In this document: in pieces, positions 9,686 to 21,371 of the stretch
Layout of the letters: every line of letters begins with the position of its first letter
How positions within the stretch are numbered: the first letter of the stretch is position 1
Assembly (NCBI GenBank): GCA_963580285.1
Contig: CAUZLF010000722.1
Location: forward strand, 62,001-126,000
Direction of reading: 5' to 3'
Length of the DNA: 64,000 bases
Source: Lucinisca nassula
Lineage: Eukaryota > Mollusca > Bivalvia > Lucinida > Lucinidae
Program-made: the position numbers and the translations under genes
The notes under the pieces: model-generated
The model's database searches: none
Told to the model about the DNA's origin: nothing
Seen by the model: the letters and a program-made list of their open reading frames with translations, nothing else

Positions 9686-10056
9686 CATCACGAAAACACG
9701 CCTATATAATTTTGACCCCCTTGAACCCCACTTTTATATAGTAAAACTGGGGTTTCCGGGGGTATACCTTATTTTTCTTATTTCTGCTCTAAATATAGAT
9801 TGTGGGCACTCGTTAGAACCGCCTCATCCTTATTTCTGCTCTAAAATATAGATTGTGGGTACTCGTTAGAACCGCCTCGATGAGGCGGTTCTAACGAGTG
9901 CCCTTAGAACCGCCTCGATGAGGCGTTTCTAACGAGCGCCCACAATCTATATTTAGAGCAGAAATAAGAAAAATATCCTAATTTTTCATCATAAAATTTA
10001 CATTTTTTTCGGCGATAAAGGTGGCAATATATTTGTATAGGCGTGTTTTCGTAATG
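9686..10056. mobile_element. MITE family A with expanded, nested palindrome
   Basis: Normal ends (CATCACGAAAACACGCCTAT; GCGTGTTTTCGTAATG) but 371 bp instead of ~280. The palindrome region contains TTATTTCTGCTCTAAA twice and the GAACCGCCTC block four times, including two consecutive GATGAGGCGG hairpins. Confidence 0.75.
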
Positions 10057-10205
10057 GAATGCAACCTTCCCTTGAATTGTATTAATGCCATCCATATTTT
10101 CATGGCGAAGACTCTGATCAGACTGCGCTGATGCGCACTCTGATCTGTGTCTTAGCTTGGCATACATTCGAGTAACAATTTTCACTTGGCGTCGCCCAAT
10201 TAAAA

Positions 10206-10486
10206 CATTACGCAAACACGCGTATACAAATACTTTGCCACCTTTATCGCCGAAAAAATGAAAATTTTATGATGAAAAATTGGGATATTTTTCTTATTTC
10301 TGCTCAAAATATAGATTGTGGGTACTCGTTAGAACCGTCTCATCGAGGCGGTTCTAACGAGTACCCACAATCTATATTTTAGAGCAGAAATAAGAAAAAA
10401 TAAGGTATACCCCCGGAAACCCCTGTTTTACTATATAAAAGTGGGGTACAAGGGGGTCAAAATAATAAAGGCGTGTTTTCGTGATG
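10206..10486. mobile_element. Palindromic MITE, TIR family A
   Basis: Ends CATTACGCAAACACGCGTAT and AAGGCGTGTTTTCGTGATG; 281 bp; central palindrome about 10289-10393. One of the cleanest copies. Confidence 0.85.
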
Positions 10487-10694
10487 CCTAGTATTATAAT
10501 GCAATAGCTATGTTTAATTAACCGGAGATGCATGTTTAACAAAAATTTCGTGTAAACATTGATACCATACATAAAGTTAAAATATACACGATCGAAACCA
10601 GGAAAAACTAGAGCCCGTGTTTATGAAACACTATGCCCCCCCCCCCTTCCCCTCTTGACCCTTACACTGCTTGCCCCTTACATATATTGAGATA

Positions 10695-10974
10695 CATTAC
10701 GATAACACACCCGTGCGACATAGTGCATTTTCTCACATGTCCAAAATGGCTACTTTTCTGATGAAAATCTGTGATATTTTTCTTATTTCTACTTCAAACA
10801 TTGGTTGTGGGTGCTCGTTAGAACCACCTCATTGAGGCGGTTCTAACGAGTACCCACAACCTATGCCTTGGAGCAGAGATAAGAAAAATAATGTATACCC
10901 CCGTAAACCCAAGTTTTCTCTGTATAAAGTGGGGTTTATGGGGTTGTTCAATTCACGGACTTGTTCAAGTGATA
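10695..10974. mobile_element. Palindromic MITE, TIR family B
   Basis: Left end CATTACGATAACACACCCGT followed by GCGACATAGTGCA; right end CACGGACTTGTTCAAGTGAT. Core CCACCTCATTGAGGCGG. Confidence 0.8.
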
Positions 10975-10979
10975 TACAT

Positions 10980-12960
10980 AGTTTCATTATCCAGAATCTG
11001 TCTGTAAAGTTTCAGGGCAATAGCTCGAATCATTTTTTAGATATCTCGCTTACAAGGCTGAAGCTTAAAACGCCCAATGTTTCAAAGGGCCATAACTCAA
11101 GAAAAAAAATCAGATTTTGTTTTCAAAAGTTAATCAGTCCATCTTCTCATCATCCCCAATCAGTATGTAAAGTTTCAGTACAATAGCTCTAATGATTTTT
11201 TAGATATCTTGCTTACAAGATTTCATAGCACTTTTTGCAAAGGGACATAGCGCAAGAAAGGGGCATAATCCTGATGAGAATAAAACACGGGTCAATTATT
11301 TTTTCATAAGGAATCCATATATGAAATTTAAAAACCTAGCGTGCATGGTTCAAAACTTATGCTATGCAGTAAGAAAAACAGGATGGACCGCGTGTAAGGT
11401 TTCAGGGCATTGGCTGTACTTGTTTTTGAGACATCTTGCTTACAAGCTTAAAATGCCCCAAATTTAAATGCCCAAAATTTCAAAGGGCCATAATTCAAGA
11501 ATTTTTTTTTCCAAAAGTTAATCATTTCATGTATACTCGCCATCCCGAATCAGCCTGTAAAAATCAGGACAATAGCTCAATCGTTTTTTGAGATATCTTA
11601 CTTAACAAGCTTGCAAAAAAAAAAAAAAAAAATAGCCACTGCCTCTCTCCCGCGCGCGCGTGAAAACACCCGGAATGAGTGTTCGAGAGCGATTCAATAA
11701 GCTTGAAGCTTTCATCGCAATCGAACTAAAATAAATTAGTATAAACTAAAATGCCCAAAAAATTCAAACGGCCATAACTCAAGAAAACAATTTCGGATTT
11801 TTTTTTTCCAAATGTTAATCTGTTCATCTACTCATCATCCCGAATCAGTCTGTAAAGTTTCAGGGCAATAACTCAAACCGTTTTTGAGATATCTTGCTTA
11901 CAAGCTTAAAATTTCCAAAATTCCAAAGCGCCATAACCCAAAGAAACAGTTTCGGATTTTTTTTTCCAAAAGTTAATCAATTCATCTTCTCATCATCCCC
12001 AATCAGTCTGTAAAGTTTCAGGGCAATAGCTCAAAATGTTTTGAGGTATCTTGCGTACAAAATTTCCAAAGGGCCATTTCTCAAGAAGAAAATTCGGATT
12101 TTATTTATTTATTTATTTATTTTTTTTTCAAAAATTTATCAGTTCATCTTCTCATGATCCCCAATCAGTCTGTAAAGTTTCAGGGTAAAAGCTTAATCGT
12201 CTTTGAGATATCTTGCTTACAAGCTAAAATGCCCAAAGTTCCAAAGGGCCGTAACTCAAGAAAAAAATCATTTTTTTTTTTCAAAAGTTAATCAGTTCAT
12301 CTACTCATCATCCTCAATCAGTCTGTAATAGCTCAGGGCAATTGCTCAATTTTTTTTTTTCAGATATCTTGCTTACAAGCTTAAAGTGCCCAAAATTTCA
12401 AATGGCAATAACTAAAAAAAATCGGATTTTTTCAAAAGTTCATCTTTTAATCGTCCACAATCAGTCTGTAAAGTTTCAGGGCAATAGCTGTAATGGTTTT
12501 TGAGATATCTTGCTTACAAGCTTAAAATGCCCAAAGTTCCAATCGGCCATAACTCAAGAAAAACAATCGGACTTTTTTTCCAAAAGTTAATCAGTTTATC
12601 TATTCATCATCCCGAATCAGTCTGTACAGATTCAGGACAATAGGCTCGAATCATTTTTGAGATATCTTGCTTATAAGTTAAAACGCCCAGAGTTTCAAAG
12701 CATCATGACTCAAGTAAAATAATTCCGATTCTTTTCCACATCTTCTCACCATCCCCAATCAGTATGTAAAGTTTCAGCACAAAAGCTTTAATGAGATATC
12801 TTGCTTACAAGATTTCATAGCATTTTTTGCAAAGGGGCATAACTCCAGAAAGGGACATAATCCTGATGAGAAAAAAAAAAACACGGGTCAATAACTTTTT
12901 CATAAGACATTCATATATGAAATTTCAAAAACCTAGCATGCACGGTTCAAAGGTCATGCT
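10980..12960. repeat. Tandem array, ~150 bp unit, about twelve diverged units
   Basis: The marker GTCTGTAAAGTTTCAGGGC recurs near 10993, 11547, 11848, 12006, 12168, 12464 and in altered form between. Each unit also has GATATCTTGCTTACAAG and GGCCATAACTCAAG blocks and a T-rich stretch. It begins at the right end of a MITE and ends near GGCCATGATGGCCGTGGATC. Confidence 0.8.
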
Positions 12961-13009
12961 ATGCAGTAACAAGGGGGCCATGATGGCCGTGGATCGCTCA
13001 CCTGATCCA

Positions 13010-13965
13010 TAGTGTTACAAGAGGGCCCCAGGGAGGGTCATTATTGGCCCAAGGGCTTTAATGTGCATAATGTCGAGGGAGGTCTTAAAGATGAAGCTTC
13101 ATACCAAACATCAACAAAGGCTATAATTTGAACAATCTTGGCAAAGGTCCACTAGATGAAGCTACACACCAAATATCAAAGACCTGGGCCTTGCGGTTAC
13201 AGAGAAGAAGAATTTTATAAAGATATTCCCTACATAAGCCTATGCACCAGGGCTATATAAGTCTATGTAAAACCAAAGGGCCCCGGGGTGGGGGCATTTG
13301 TGGCCCCAGGGCTATAATTTGAACAATCTTGGTAGAGGTCCACTAGATGAAGCTCCATACCAAATATCAAAGACCTGGGCCTTGCAGTTTCAGAGAAGAA
13401 GATTTTTAAAAATTTCCCTTTATAAGTCTATGTAAAACCAAAGGGTCTCTGGGCGGCGACAGTTTTGGCCCCGGGACTATAATTTGAACAATCTTGGTAA
13501 AGGTTCACTAGATGACGCTTCATACACAATATCAAAGACCTGGGCCTTCTGGTTTCAGACGAGAAGATTTTTAAAGGTTTTCCCTATAAAAGCCTATGTA
13601 AAACCAGTGGGCCCTGGCGCTGAGGCGTTTTTGGCCCCAGGGCTATAATTTAAACAATCTTGGTAGCGGTCCACTTGACGAAGCTACATACCAAATATCA
13701 AAGACCTGGGTCTTCTGGTTTCAGACATGAAGATTTTTAAAGGTTTTCCATATATAAGCCTATGTAAAACCAGTGGGCCCCGGGGCGGGGCCGGTTTTTG
13801 CCCCAGGGCTATAATTTGAACAATCTGAACTAGATGAAGCTTCATATCAATTATCAAACCTGGGCCTCCTGGTTTCAGACAAGAAGATTTTTAAAGATTT
13901 TCCCTATATAAGCCTATGTAAAACCAGTGGGCCCCGGGGCGGGGCCGTTTTTGGCCCCAGGGCTA
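13010..13965. repeat. Tandem array, ~168 bp unit, five to six units
   Basis: Marker GGGCTATAATTTGAACAATC at about 13310, with close relatives near 13119, 13475, 13640 and 13808; each unit ends GGGCCCCGGGGCGGGG or similar, then TTTTTGGCCCCAG. Later units are more alike than the first. Confidence 0.8.
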
Positions 13966-14570
13966 TTAATCCATCCACTGGTTAAGCAGGAGAAGCTCCG
14001 GTGGCCATTTTGTTCACCCAGGCGGAACAGTATGAGCACTTTTGGTAGAGGGTCACCAAACGAACATTCATGTGAAATAATTTAAAAATCCATCCACTGG
14101 TTATGGAGAAGAAGTCGTTTAAATGTTTTTCTATTTTTAGCTCTGGTGGCCATATTGTTCATCCGAGCGGAACGGTATGAGCAATTTTGGTAGAGGTTCA
14201 CCAAAGGAACATTCCAGTAAAATAATTTCAAAATCCATCCACTGGTTAAGGAGGAGAAGTCGTTTAAAGGTTTTTTCTATTTTTAGCTCTGGTGGCCATT
14301 TGGTTCATCTGAGCGGAACGGTTTGAGCAATTTTGGTAGAGGGTCACCCAAGGAACATTCGATTGAAATAATTTCAAAATCCATCCACTGGTTAAGGCGA
14401 AGAAGTCGTTTAAAGGTTATTCTATTTTTAGCTCTGGCGGCCATCTTGTCCACCGGAGCGGAATGGTTTGAGCAATTTTGATAGAGGGTTAACCAAGGAA
14501 CATTTCTGTGCAATAATTTCAAAATCCATCCACTGGATAAGGAGAAGAAGTCGTTTGCCGCGCTCATTAA
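13966..14570. repeat. Tandem array, ~145 bp unit, five units
   Basis: Marker AATCCATCCACTGG at about 13968, 14087, 14232, 14378 and 14522. Units contain TTTTTAGCTCTGGTGGCCAT and GAGCAATTTTGGTAGAGGGT. Related single units occur at 7340-7555, 20220-20330, 20950-21230 and 27595-27660. Confidence 0.85.
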
Positions 14571-14726
14571 TACTGTTGTTTACCTTAATCAGTTAGTCAG
14601 AAATAAAAAACATCTAAGGATGATCTAACTCTTGATGGAGAACGCACCGAAGCGAAATAAAGTCATTTAGCTTGTATTTGGAAAACAAGAGATTCACTGT
14701 GACTCTTCTGAACTGTCAATGTTGCT

Positions 14727-15047
14727 CATCACGAAAATACGCCTATATAATTTTAATCCTTCCCCCCCCCCCCCCCCCCCAACGAAACCACGTTTTTATA
14801 TAGTAAAACTGGGGTTTACTGTGGTACACATTATTTCCCTTATTTCTGCTCAAAATCATAGATTGTGGGTACTCGTTAGAACCAAGGTTCTACCGTCAGC
14901 CCGAGGTTCTAACGAGTACCTACAATCTATGCATAGAACAGAAAAATGAAAAATATCGGATTTTTTTTTTCGGAAAATTTTCAATTTGTTTTTTAGGTAC
15001 CAAAATTCTCAATATATCTATATGTAAATAGGCATATTTTGGTAATG
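14727..15047. mobile_element. MITE family A with decayed core
   Basis: Ends CATCACGAAAATACGCCTAT and AATAGGCATATTTTGGTAATG. The core reads GTTAGAACCAAGGTTCTACC and has lost CCGCCTC. A run of about 17 C lies at 14763-14780. Confidence 0.75.
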
Positions 15048-15176
15048 TTGGAAATAAATTACACCCACACAAGTAAAAATCAGAGGTTTTTGGGCTAGCT
15101 AGTTTCAGCCATTAGGCCTCATTAGTTTTGCAGACAATATCATTGACCCTCATTATCAACAGTGACTTTAACTCAT

Positions 15177-15538
15177 TTTATCATATGACGTCGCGTCTGA
15201 GCGTGTAATAACGCCATGTAATATTCGATAATCCACTAGTGGATTAAATATGCAAATTAGCTAGATACGTCCCGTAACGTTACATGTACGACGTCCTTAA
15301 CGACGTCGCGTTTACTAATGGCGGAATATTGACATTTTTGTAAACAAAAGTGAATAAAATGCGCTTTAAATGTCATATGATAAATAGAATCTTGCATTCG
15401 TGCCAATGTATTATTGAATTTATTAAACTCGTTGAGGAAAAGGGATAAAATGCTCGGCAAAGCCTCGCATTTTATCCCTTTTCCTCAACTCGTTTAATAA
15501 GTTCAATAATACATGAACAGTCATGTAAGATCCTCTAT
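15177..15538. repeat. Palindromic element, copy 1
   Basis: Starts TTTTATCATATGACGTCGCG. Its right 153 bp (15385-15537) form an imperfect palindrome with ~75 bp arms meeting at AAATGCTCGGCAAAGCCTCG. The second copy lies at 36801-37159. No ORF. Confidence 0.8.
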
Positions 15539-15609
15539 TTACAGAAGGTTGCAACACGGCTTACGTCCTCTAGAGTATACATAAGCAATACATTCATTTT
15601 TTAAAGCTT

Positions 15610-16625
15610 CACTGGGCCCACAGGAAACAAGATGGCCCTGGAACGCTCACCTGAACTCAAGATGTGTTTTGGTATGTGGAAGTGCGACCTTGAACCTTGA
15701 AAAATTGTGTCCCAAATTGGCCCCATTGTAGTAGTTGTCATTCTTAAATATTTCTATACTTTAGCTAGGGCGGCCATCTTGGTCCATTGGAATGTAACTA
15801 CAGTCGAACTTCGATGGCTCGAACCACTTTGGGACCATGAAAATATGTTCGAGACAGCGGTAGTTCGAGCCACAGAGGGACACTATAAGTGCCATACCAG
15901 GAGGCGTAATGGAGATAATTGTGGATATCTTTTCGGTGTTCTGCATTATCTATGCATGTTGTGTGTACTCATTAGAATCGCCTCATCGAGGCGATTCTTA
16001 TGAGTGCACACAGCATACATTTGCAAGATAAATGAAGAAAATCTTCCTAAATTACCCCTATATCGTATAAGGAGGAACTCCCTGCGGACTCAAGAACGGG
16101 TTCGACTCATCCATGGTAAACGAGCCATCGGAGTTCGAGCCATCGAAGTTTTACCGTATTTTAGTTATTCTGGAAGAGAGTTACCTAGGCAACATTCCTG
16201 TGAAGTTTGAATGAAATTGGCCCAAGGGTATAGGAGGAGATGTCATTTAACTTTTTTTTTCTCTCTCTCTATTTTAGCCCTGATGGCCATCTTGATAATT
16301 TTAGCTACTTCGGCAGAGGTCTTCCGGGAGTTTCAATGACATTGTCCCAATGGCAAAGGGGACTTGTCATTTTAATAGAATTTTCATTTTAGTCATTTTG
16401 TTCATTAGAGTCGAACCAATTGTCGGTAGAACTGGTGACCCAACCCATTTGCTCCCTGTTTATCCAATAAAATATTATAAAATTAATCATATTAGCTCAT
16501 TTGATAGAGGACCGCATAAGCAACAGCTTAATTACAACTGGTCCAATAGCAGAGGAAAAGTTGGCATTTTTTTTAAAGATTTTTCTATTTTACCTCTGGT
16601 GGCCTATCCTGTTCATTGGAGTGGA
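15610..16625. repeat. Diverged tandem units of a 'GGCCATCTTGGTCCAT' element
   Basis: Starts ACAAGATGGCCCTGGAACGC followed by TCACCTGA, a start type also seen at 12960 and 32253. Weak ~140 bp units (TAGCTAGGGCGGCCATCTTG; AACATTCCTGTGAAGTTTGA) continue to 16610, interrupted by a MITE at 15801-16156. Confidence 0.5.
15801..16156. mobile_element. Palindromic MITE, TIR family C
   Basis: Terminal inverted repeats CAGTCGAACTTCGATGGCTC and GAGCCATCGAAGTTTTACCG, flanked by TA on both sides. The centre again has the CTCATTAGAATCGCCTC / GAGGCGATTCT palindrome, a variant of the core of families A, B and D. The second copy is at 21372-21682. Confidence 0.8.
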
Positions 16626-16787
16626 GTGAGTGTGTGTTTGAGTTTTACGTCTCACCAACAACAAGGTCATACGGATACGGGACCTCGGTTTAAAGACTCA
16701 TCCGAAAGTCTGGAGAAGCCCGGGATCGATCCTGCGATCCCTGGTTTACAAGGCGAGTAGCATAACCACTACACCGGGGAGGCTTCT
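16626..16787 (-). mobile_element. tRNA-Thr-like SINE with target duplication
   Basis: Same family as 7930-8099. Flanked by CATTGGAGTGGA (16614-16625) and CATTGTAGTGGA (16788-16799), a 12 bp duplication with one difference. Confidence 0.8.
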
Positions 16788-16804
16788 CATTGTAGTGGAA
16801 CCAT

Positions 16805-17030
16805 TTGAACTATTTTTAAGCCATTTTTTCTAAGAGTGACAACTTTCGGGACTTCCTGTTCTATAAACTCTGTCCCACTGAAAAATGGGACAACTCTTAA
16901 AGGAATGAATTTTTTCCTCAGGAGCAAATTATTTCCTTTAAGAGTCGACCCTTATTGACATGGGAGACAAAAATAATTTTGCATGAGTTGCCTCCCCTGA
17001 AGGTGTATCCATTCCCTCTCAGTTAGAACC
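16805..17030. repeat. Dispersed repeat, copy 1 (GACAACTTTCGGGACTTC)
   Basis: GTGACAACTTTCGGGACTTC, GTCCCACTGAAAAA, TACATGGGAGACAAAA-like and GAGTTGCCTCCCCTGAAGGT blocks are in the same order and spacing at 48665-48900. It contains a short inverted repeat around TTTCCTCAGGAGCAAATT. Confidence 0.65.
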
Positions 17031-17229
17031 TGTCAGTTAGGCATGACAAAATGTCAAATTTACGACGACCCCATGCAAAACATTTATGGGGACTATCCAG
17101 GGGTTTGGAGGAACAAGGAAACGTGCCCATGTTACTTTCAGGGAGCAAGGGAACATGGGTAAATATTTAATGGGAGCAAGGTACCAAAGCAAGGATGGTA
17201 TAAATTCTTAAAACACATGGGAACAAAGC

Positions 17230-17533
17230 GGCCCCGTCCATCGGGGCTTCAAGAAATAGATGGGCTGCATGATGCTTCAACGCAGAGCAGAAACCGACCA
17301 CACACAAGTACTGGTAAACTGCTTAGAGGACCTAAGCCTGCCCAGGCAAAGCGGTGCGAGTCGGACCGTCCATGCTTATAAACCCTATTGGTGTCAGTTG
17401 ACGACAGGGCTTGAGATGTCATTTCATCTCAATGTCGGGTAAAAGTCCCACATAATTGAAAGCAACGTCTCCAAAATGACCTATACAGTGTTGACGGAGA
17501 CGCTAAACCTCAAACCAATCAAACAAACAAAAC
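17230..17533 (-). mobile_element. SINE with CAAA tail, full length
   Basis: Head GGCCCCGTCCATCGGGGCTT to tail CAATCAAACAAACAAAAC. Confidence 0.8.
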
Positions 17534-17855
17534 ATGGGAACAAAGGTACATGGCCGATTCTTTGCTATGGGTACCAACGATTGGCTGATTTTGACTTAAT
17601 TACAGCTTTTCTTGCGAATCTTACGTATTACTTAACTCATTTGGTTGGTTGATTTGAATTTCATCTGTCTCTTCAACACTATTTAGGGTTAAACGACAAG
17701 TCAGCTTGTGGCAGCTGCCAGAGAGAAAGGGAAATGAGAGATCGAAGAAAGAGATGGCAGGGCAGAAAAAAAGAAACTTAAAGTGAAGAAAAAGAAAAAA
17801 ATAGAAATATTCCGTCTCAACCCTTAACTGCCGCAATGATAACTGGCCTTGACAA

Positions 17856-18349
17856 CATCACGAAAACACGCCTATTTAAATGTTGACCCCTTGAACCCCA
17901 CTTTTATATTGTAAAACTGGGCTTTACAGGGGTAAACCTTATTTTTCATCCTTAAATGTTCGTTTTTTTTCGGCGGTAAAGTTTACAACGTATTTGTATA
18001 GGCGTGTTTTCCTTTGTTTGTTTGATTTGAGGTTTAACATCCCGATCAACACTGTAAAGGTCATTTTGGAGACGTTGCTTCCAATTTTGTTGGACTTTTA
18101 CCCGACATTGAGATGAAATGACATCTCAAGCCCTGCCTCCCAATGCAACCAATAGGGTTCATAGGCATGGTTGATTTTAATTTCATCTGTCGCACCGCAC
18201 CGCACTGCATTGCCTGGGCAGGCTTAGATCCTCTAAGCGGTTTACCAGTACTCGTGTGTGGGTCAGATTCAGCTCTGAGTGGAAGCATCATGCAGCCCAT
18301 ATATTTCTTCAAGCCACGATGGACGGGGGCCAGGCGTGTTTTTGTAATG
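17856..18349. mobile_element. MITE family A split by a SINE
   Basis: Left part 17856-18010 starts CATCACGAAAACACGCCTAT; the end TTTTTGTAATG is at 18339-18349. The core palindrome is deleted. The break coincides with a SINE insertion (next entry) and its duplicated target AGGCGTGTTTT. Confidence 0.8.
18011..18331 (+). mobile_element. SINE with CAAA tail inserted into a MITE
   Basis: Reverse-orientation copy (starts CTTTGTTTGTTTGATTTGAG, ends ATGGACGGGGGCC). Target duplication AGGCGTGTTTT at 18000-18010 and 18332-18342. This dates the SINE insertion after the MITE. The extra GATTTTAATTTCATCTGTCG segment near 18170 is not in other copies. Confidence 0.85.
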
Positions 18350-18639
18350 AACAGTTGGACGCCCCGGTGACGTTGGATACACGATACCTTCGCCGCACCA
18401 AATCTCCCGAGACCATTAACGTCATGTTGAGCAGGCCAGTATACCTAACCACACTTCAACCTGGACAGGCTTATTTCAAAAGACGGACGGTACAAACAAT
18501 GATACTACTGTTATGAACATTGTATTTGAGTAGCATTAAACAAAAATATGCCCTCCGTCATGCTGGCTGTATAAATACCCAGATCAGCCTGCGTTTCTTC
18601 TCACTCAAAATTCTTCCTTTCCTGGCTACGTGTGTGTGT

Positions 18640-18965
18640 GAATTCGGGTTTAACGTCGCTTTCAACAATTTTTCAGTCATATCACGACGGTGTCTGGTTG
18701 CGACAGGGAGCTCAATGCTCACTTTTATAGTGCTGCCTCACTGAAGTATCATGTCCCAGACACATTACATGATACCACACCCTGTCACATTATCCTGACA
18801 CTGGATCGACCAGTCCTAGCTCTACCCCGTAAATCTGAGTGCCAAACGAGGAGCAGCTAGTACCATTTTTAACGACTTTGGTATGTCGCGGCCCGGGATC
18901 GAACCCGTGACCTCCCGTTCCCCGGAGCGGACACTCTACCAACTGAGCTATCGGGGCCGGTTCCT
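18640..18965 (-). mobile_element. tRNA-headed SINE, ~320 bp
   Basis: Minus strand begins GGCCCCGATAGCTCAGTTGG (box A) and has GGGTTCGATCCCGGG (box B); the anticodon arm and T stem are imperfect, so it is a SINE head rather than a working tRNA. The far end holds GGGTTTAACGTCGCTTTCAA, related to the tail block of the CAAA-tailed SINE. Confidence 0.75.
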
Positions 18966-18984
18966 GGCTACGTCAATAAGCTTA

Positions 18985-19090
18985 GAGTCCATGGGCATCC
19001 TTTAGAGCGCACAGCGAACACTCAGATCAGCCTGCGCGGATGCGGATCTGAGTCTTCGCTGTGTGCATATGACCGAAGACACTTTTTCGC
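18985..19090. repeat. Hairpin (CAGATCAGCCTGCGC type)
   Basis: GCACAGCGAACACTCAGATC and GGATCTGAGTCTTCGCTGTG form inverted arms around GCCTGCGCGGATGC. Similar hairpins lie at 37640-37705 and, with different arms, 42107-42165. Confidence 0.65.
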
Positions 19091-19433
19091 TTGACGGGGT
19101 ATGGTATTATCATAACTGAAGCACTTTTAGTAATAACCTGTCTTATTTATACCATTAAACTATCTTTAAAGCTATGCGAGTTCATTACTTGATTATCAGT
19201 CGTTTTTATCATGCCCTCGTTGTATCTGACAGGTCATGACGCAGGGCTAATGGCAATTTTATTTTCATAATTATTCTGAATCAATAATGAAGCATTGTGC
19301 AAGTTTAAGTGTAAAACATTCCTTCGTTGGGCACATTGCGGTTGAATAACGTACAATTCATTCCCTTCCATCGCCGCAAATATGACGCTGCCTAGATCAA
19401 GATGGAATTCCGCTACTAAGACCAGCAAAAATC

Positions 19434-19557
19434 GGGCAGCAGGGCTTGTGATGTCTTTTAATCGCAATGTCCAGTAAAAGTCCAACAAAACTTGAAGCAA
19501 CGTCCGTAAAAAGACCCAAACAGTGTTGAGGGGGACGTTAAACCTCAACCCAAAATC
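19434..19557 (-). mobile_element. SINE with CAAA tail, 5'-truncated
   Basis: Begins GGGCAGCAGGGCTTGTGATG and ends AACCTCAACCCAAAATCAAG. Confidence 0.65.
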
Positions 19558-19564
19558 AAGACTA

Positions 19565-20215
19565 ATTATATTTAAACATATTTAAAAGGTTTCATTTTTT
19601 TAAGTTATGAAAAAGTAGGTCACAGGTCAAGATCACTGGTCAAAATTCGAATATCTTCTTGTCACAAGAAACCTATATACTCAATCCCAAACGTATACAT
19701 TTATGATATTGTAGGTCAATGGTCAAGGTCGCAGGTCAAAGTTTTTAATGTGTGGAAAAAACTTGCGCAAGGACCCTACATGCCAAATATGCTCTATCTC
19801 AAAAGGTTCAAAAGTTATGATGAAGGTCACCGGTCAAAGTCACAGGTAACATTTTTGTATGAGAGAGAAACCCTTGTCATAAGGAACCGACATGCCAAAT
19901 ATGCAGGTTCCATCTCAAACGGTACAAATGTTATGAAAAAGTAGGTCACATGTCAAGGTCATCAATCAGAATTTTGAATGAGTGGGAAGCTTTTGTCACA
20001 AGGAACCTACATGCCAAATATGAGGGCTGTATCTCAAACGGTTCAAAAGTGATGACGAAGCAGATCAAGGTCACAGGTCAACATTTTTGTATGGGTGGGA
20101 AGCCCTTGTCACAAGAACCTTACATGGCAGATATGAAGACAGTATCTCAAACGGTTCAAACGTTATGATAAAGTAGGTCACAGACCAAGGTCAAGGCCAC
20201 AGGTCAAATTCCTGT
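19565..20215. repeat. Tandem array, ~115 bp unit, about six units
   Basis: Marker CTTGTCACAAG/ACCTACATGCCAAATATG with TCTCAAACGGTTCAAA and AAGTAGGTCACAGGTCAAGG in each unit. Confidence 0.75.
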
Positions 20216-20219
20216 GAAA

Positions 20220-21365
20220 TAATTTCAATATCCATTCACGAGTTTATGAACAGGAGTCATATAAATGTTTTTCTATTATAATGAGCTCTGGCGGCCATTG
20301 TTCAGTGGACCGAAACCATTTATGCAATTCCCAAGGGATATTCCTGTAAAATCATTTAAACCCTTTCCCACTCAGATACGTGTCTGCATCCCCCCCACCC
20401 CCATTTTAAGCCCCAGAAGCACCTAAAATCTGCATTTCTACCCCTGGATAGTTACGTTTGCTTTAGGATTTGTTGGGCAAAAAAGTGACCTCTTTTTCGC
20501 GCGCAATCCCACTAAAAATATTCTGGGGGATTGAAGGGGGGGGGGGGGGCGTTGTTCCCCCTCACATCCGGAAAAATTTTGGGTGTATGCGCTAAAATTT
20601 ATATATGAGGGTGTCTGGTGTCAAAAATGCCTGAAAATTGATGCTGATAAACATGTGAAAATGGCCAGTGCCAAACACCTTAATTGTTGCCTTGACAGCT
20701 GTGTGAAGATTAAAATGTGGTCAAAAATTCAAGTGAAAACACACTTTTTGCCAACTTTGAGATGCCCCCTCTTTACCATGACAACAATGATTAAGCCATG
20801 AAAGGTTGCATTTGAAAGGCTACTGCCCAATGAACATTCATACCGAGTTTGGTGTAAAACAGATTATCCATTATGAAACAATGGCTAGTTGAAGTTGCTG
20901 TCAGGTGCAACACTGTGAAAATCAGCGAAATTCACGAAATCCCTGAGAGGTAAAAGGTTAAAATCCATCCATCGGTTTAGGAGATACCTGTTAAGTAAAT
21001 TGTTGACGGACGAGAAGAGATTTAAAGATTTTTTGTGGCTCTGGCGGCCATCTTCTTCATCCAAGCGGAAAGGCTTGGGCAATTTTGTTAGACAGTAACC
21101 CAAGAAATATCCCCGTGAACTCATTTTGAAATCGGACCAGTGGCTTAGGCAAATTTGACAGAGGGTCTTCTAAGGAACATTCTTGTAAAATTATTTCAAA
21201 ATCCCTTCACCTGTTTAGGATAAGATGCCTTTTAAGTAAATTGTTGGCAGATGGGCGATGCACGACGCAACACGGGTGCGTCGACGGATGACGCACGACG
21301 GAAGACGGACATCGATCGGTCACAAAAGCTCATCCCTAGCCTTTGGGTGTAGGTGAGCTAAAACA
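20220..21365. repeat. Composite: ~145 bp repeat units flanking unassigned DNA, element end
   Basis: 20220-20330 and 20950-21235 are units of the GGCGGCCAT/AATCCATCC repeat; between them (20345-20890) is unassigned sequence with a short G run at 20535. The right end ACGACGCAACACGGGTGCGT ... GTAGGTGAGCTAAAA resembles the GGTGAGCTAAAA end at 34680 and 35205. Confidence 0.5.
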
Positions 21366-21371
21366 AGAGTA

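Noticed and set aside
16350..16760. 136-codon plus-strand ORF
   Set aside because: Its last third is a SINE and the rest is repeat DNA; no motif or splice border supports it.
17621..17836. 71-codon minus-strand ORF with Phe-rich start resembling a signal peptide
   Set aside because: It is the reverse of an A/G-rich low-complexity tract; hydrophobicity comes from TTT/CTT codons only.
18885..18960. Working tRNA on the minus strand
   Set aside because: Box A and B are clear, but the T stem is short by a base and the anticodon arm is irregular; it heads a ~320 bp SINE.
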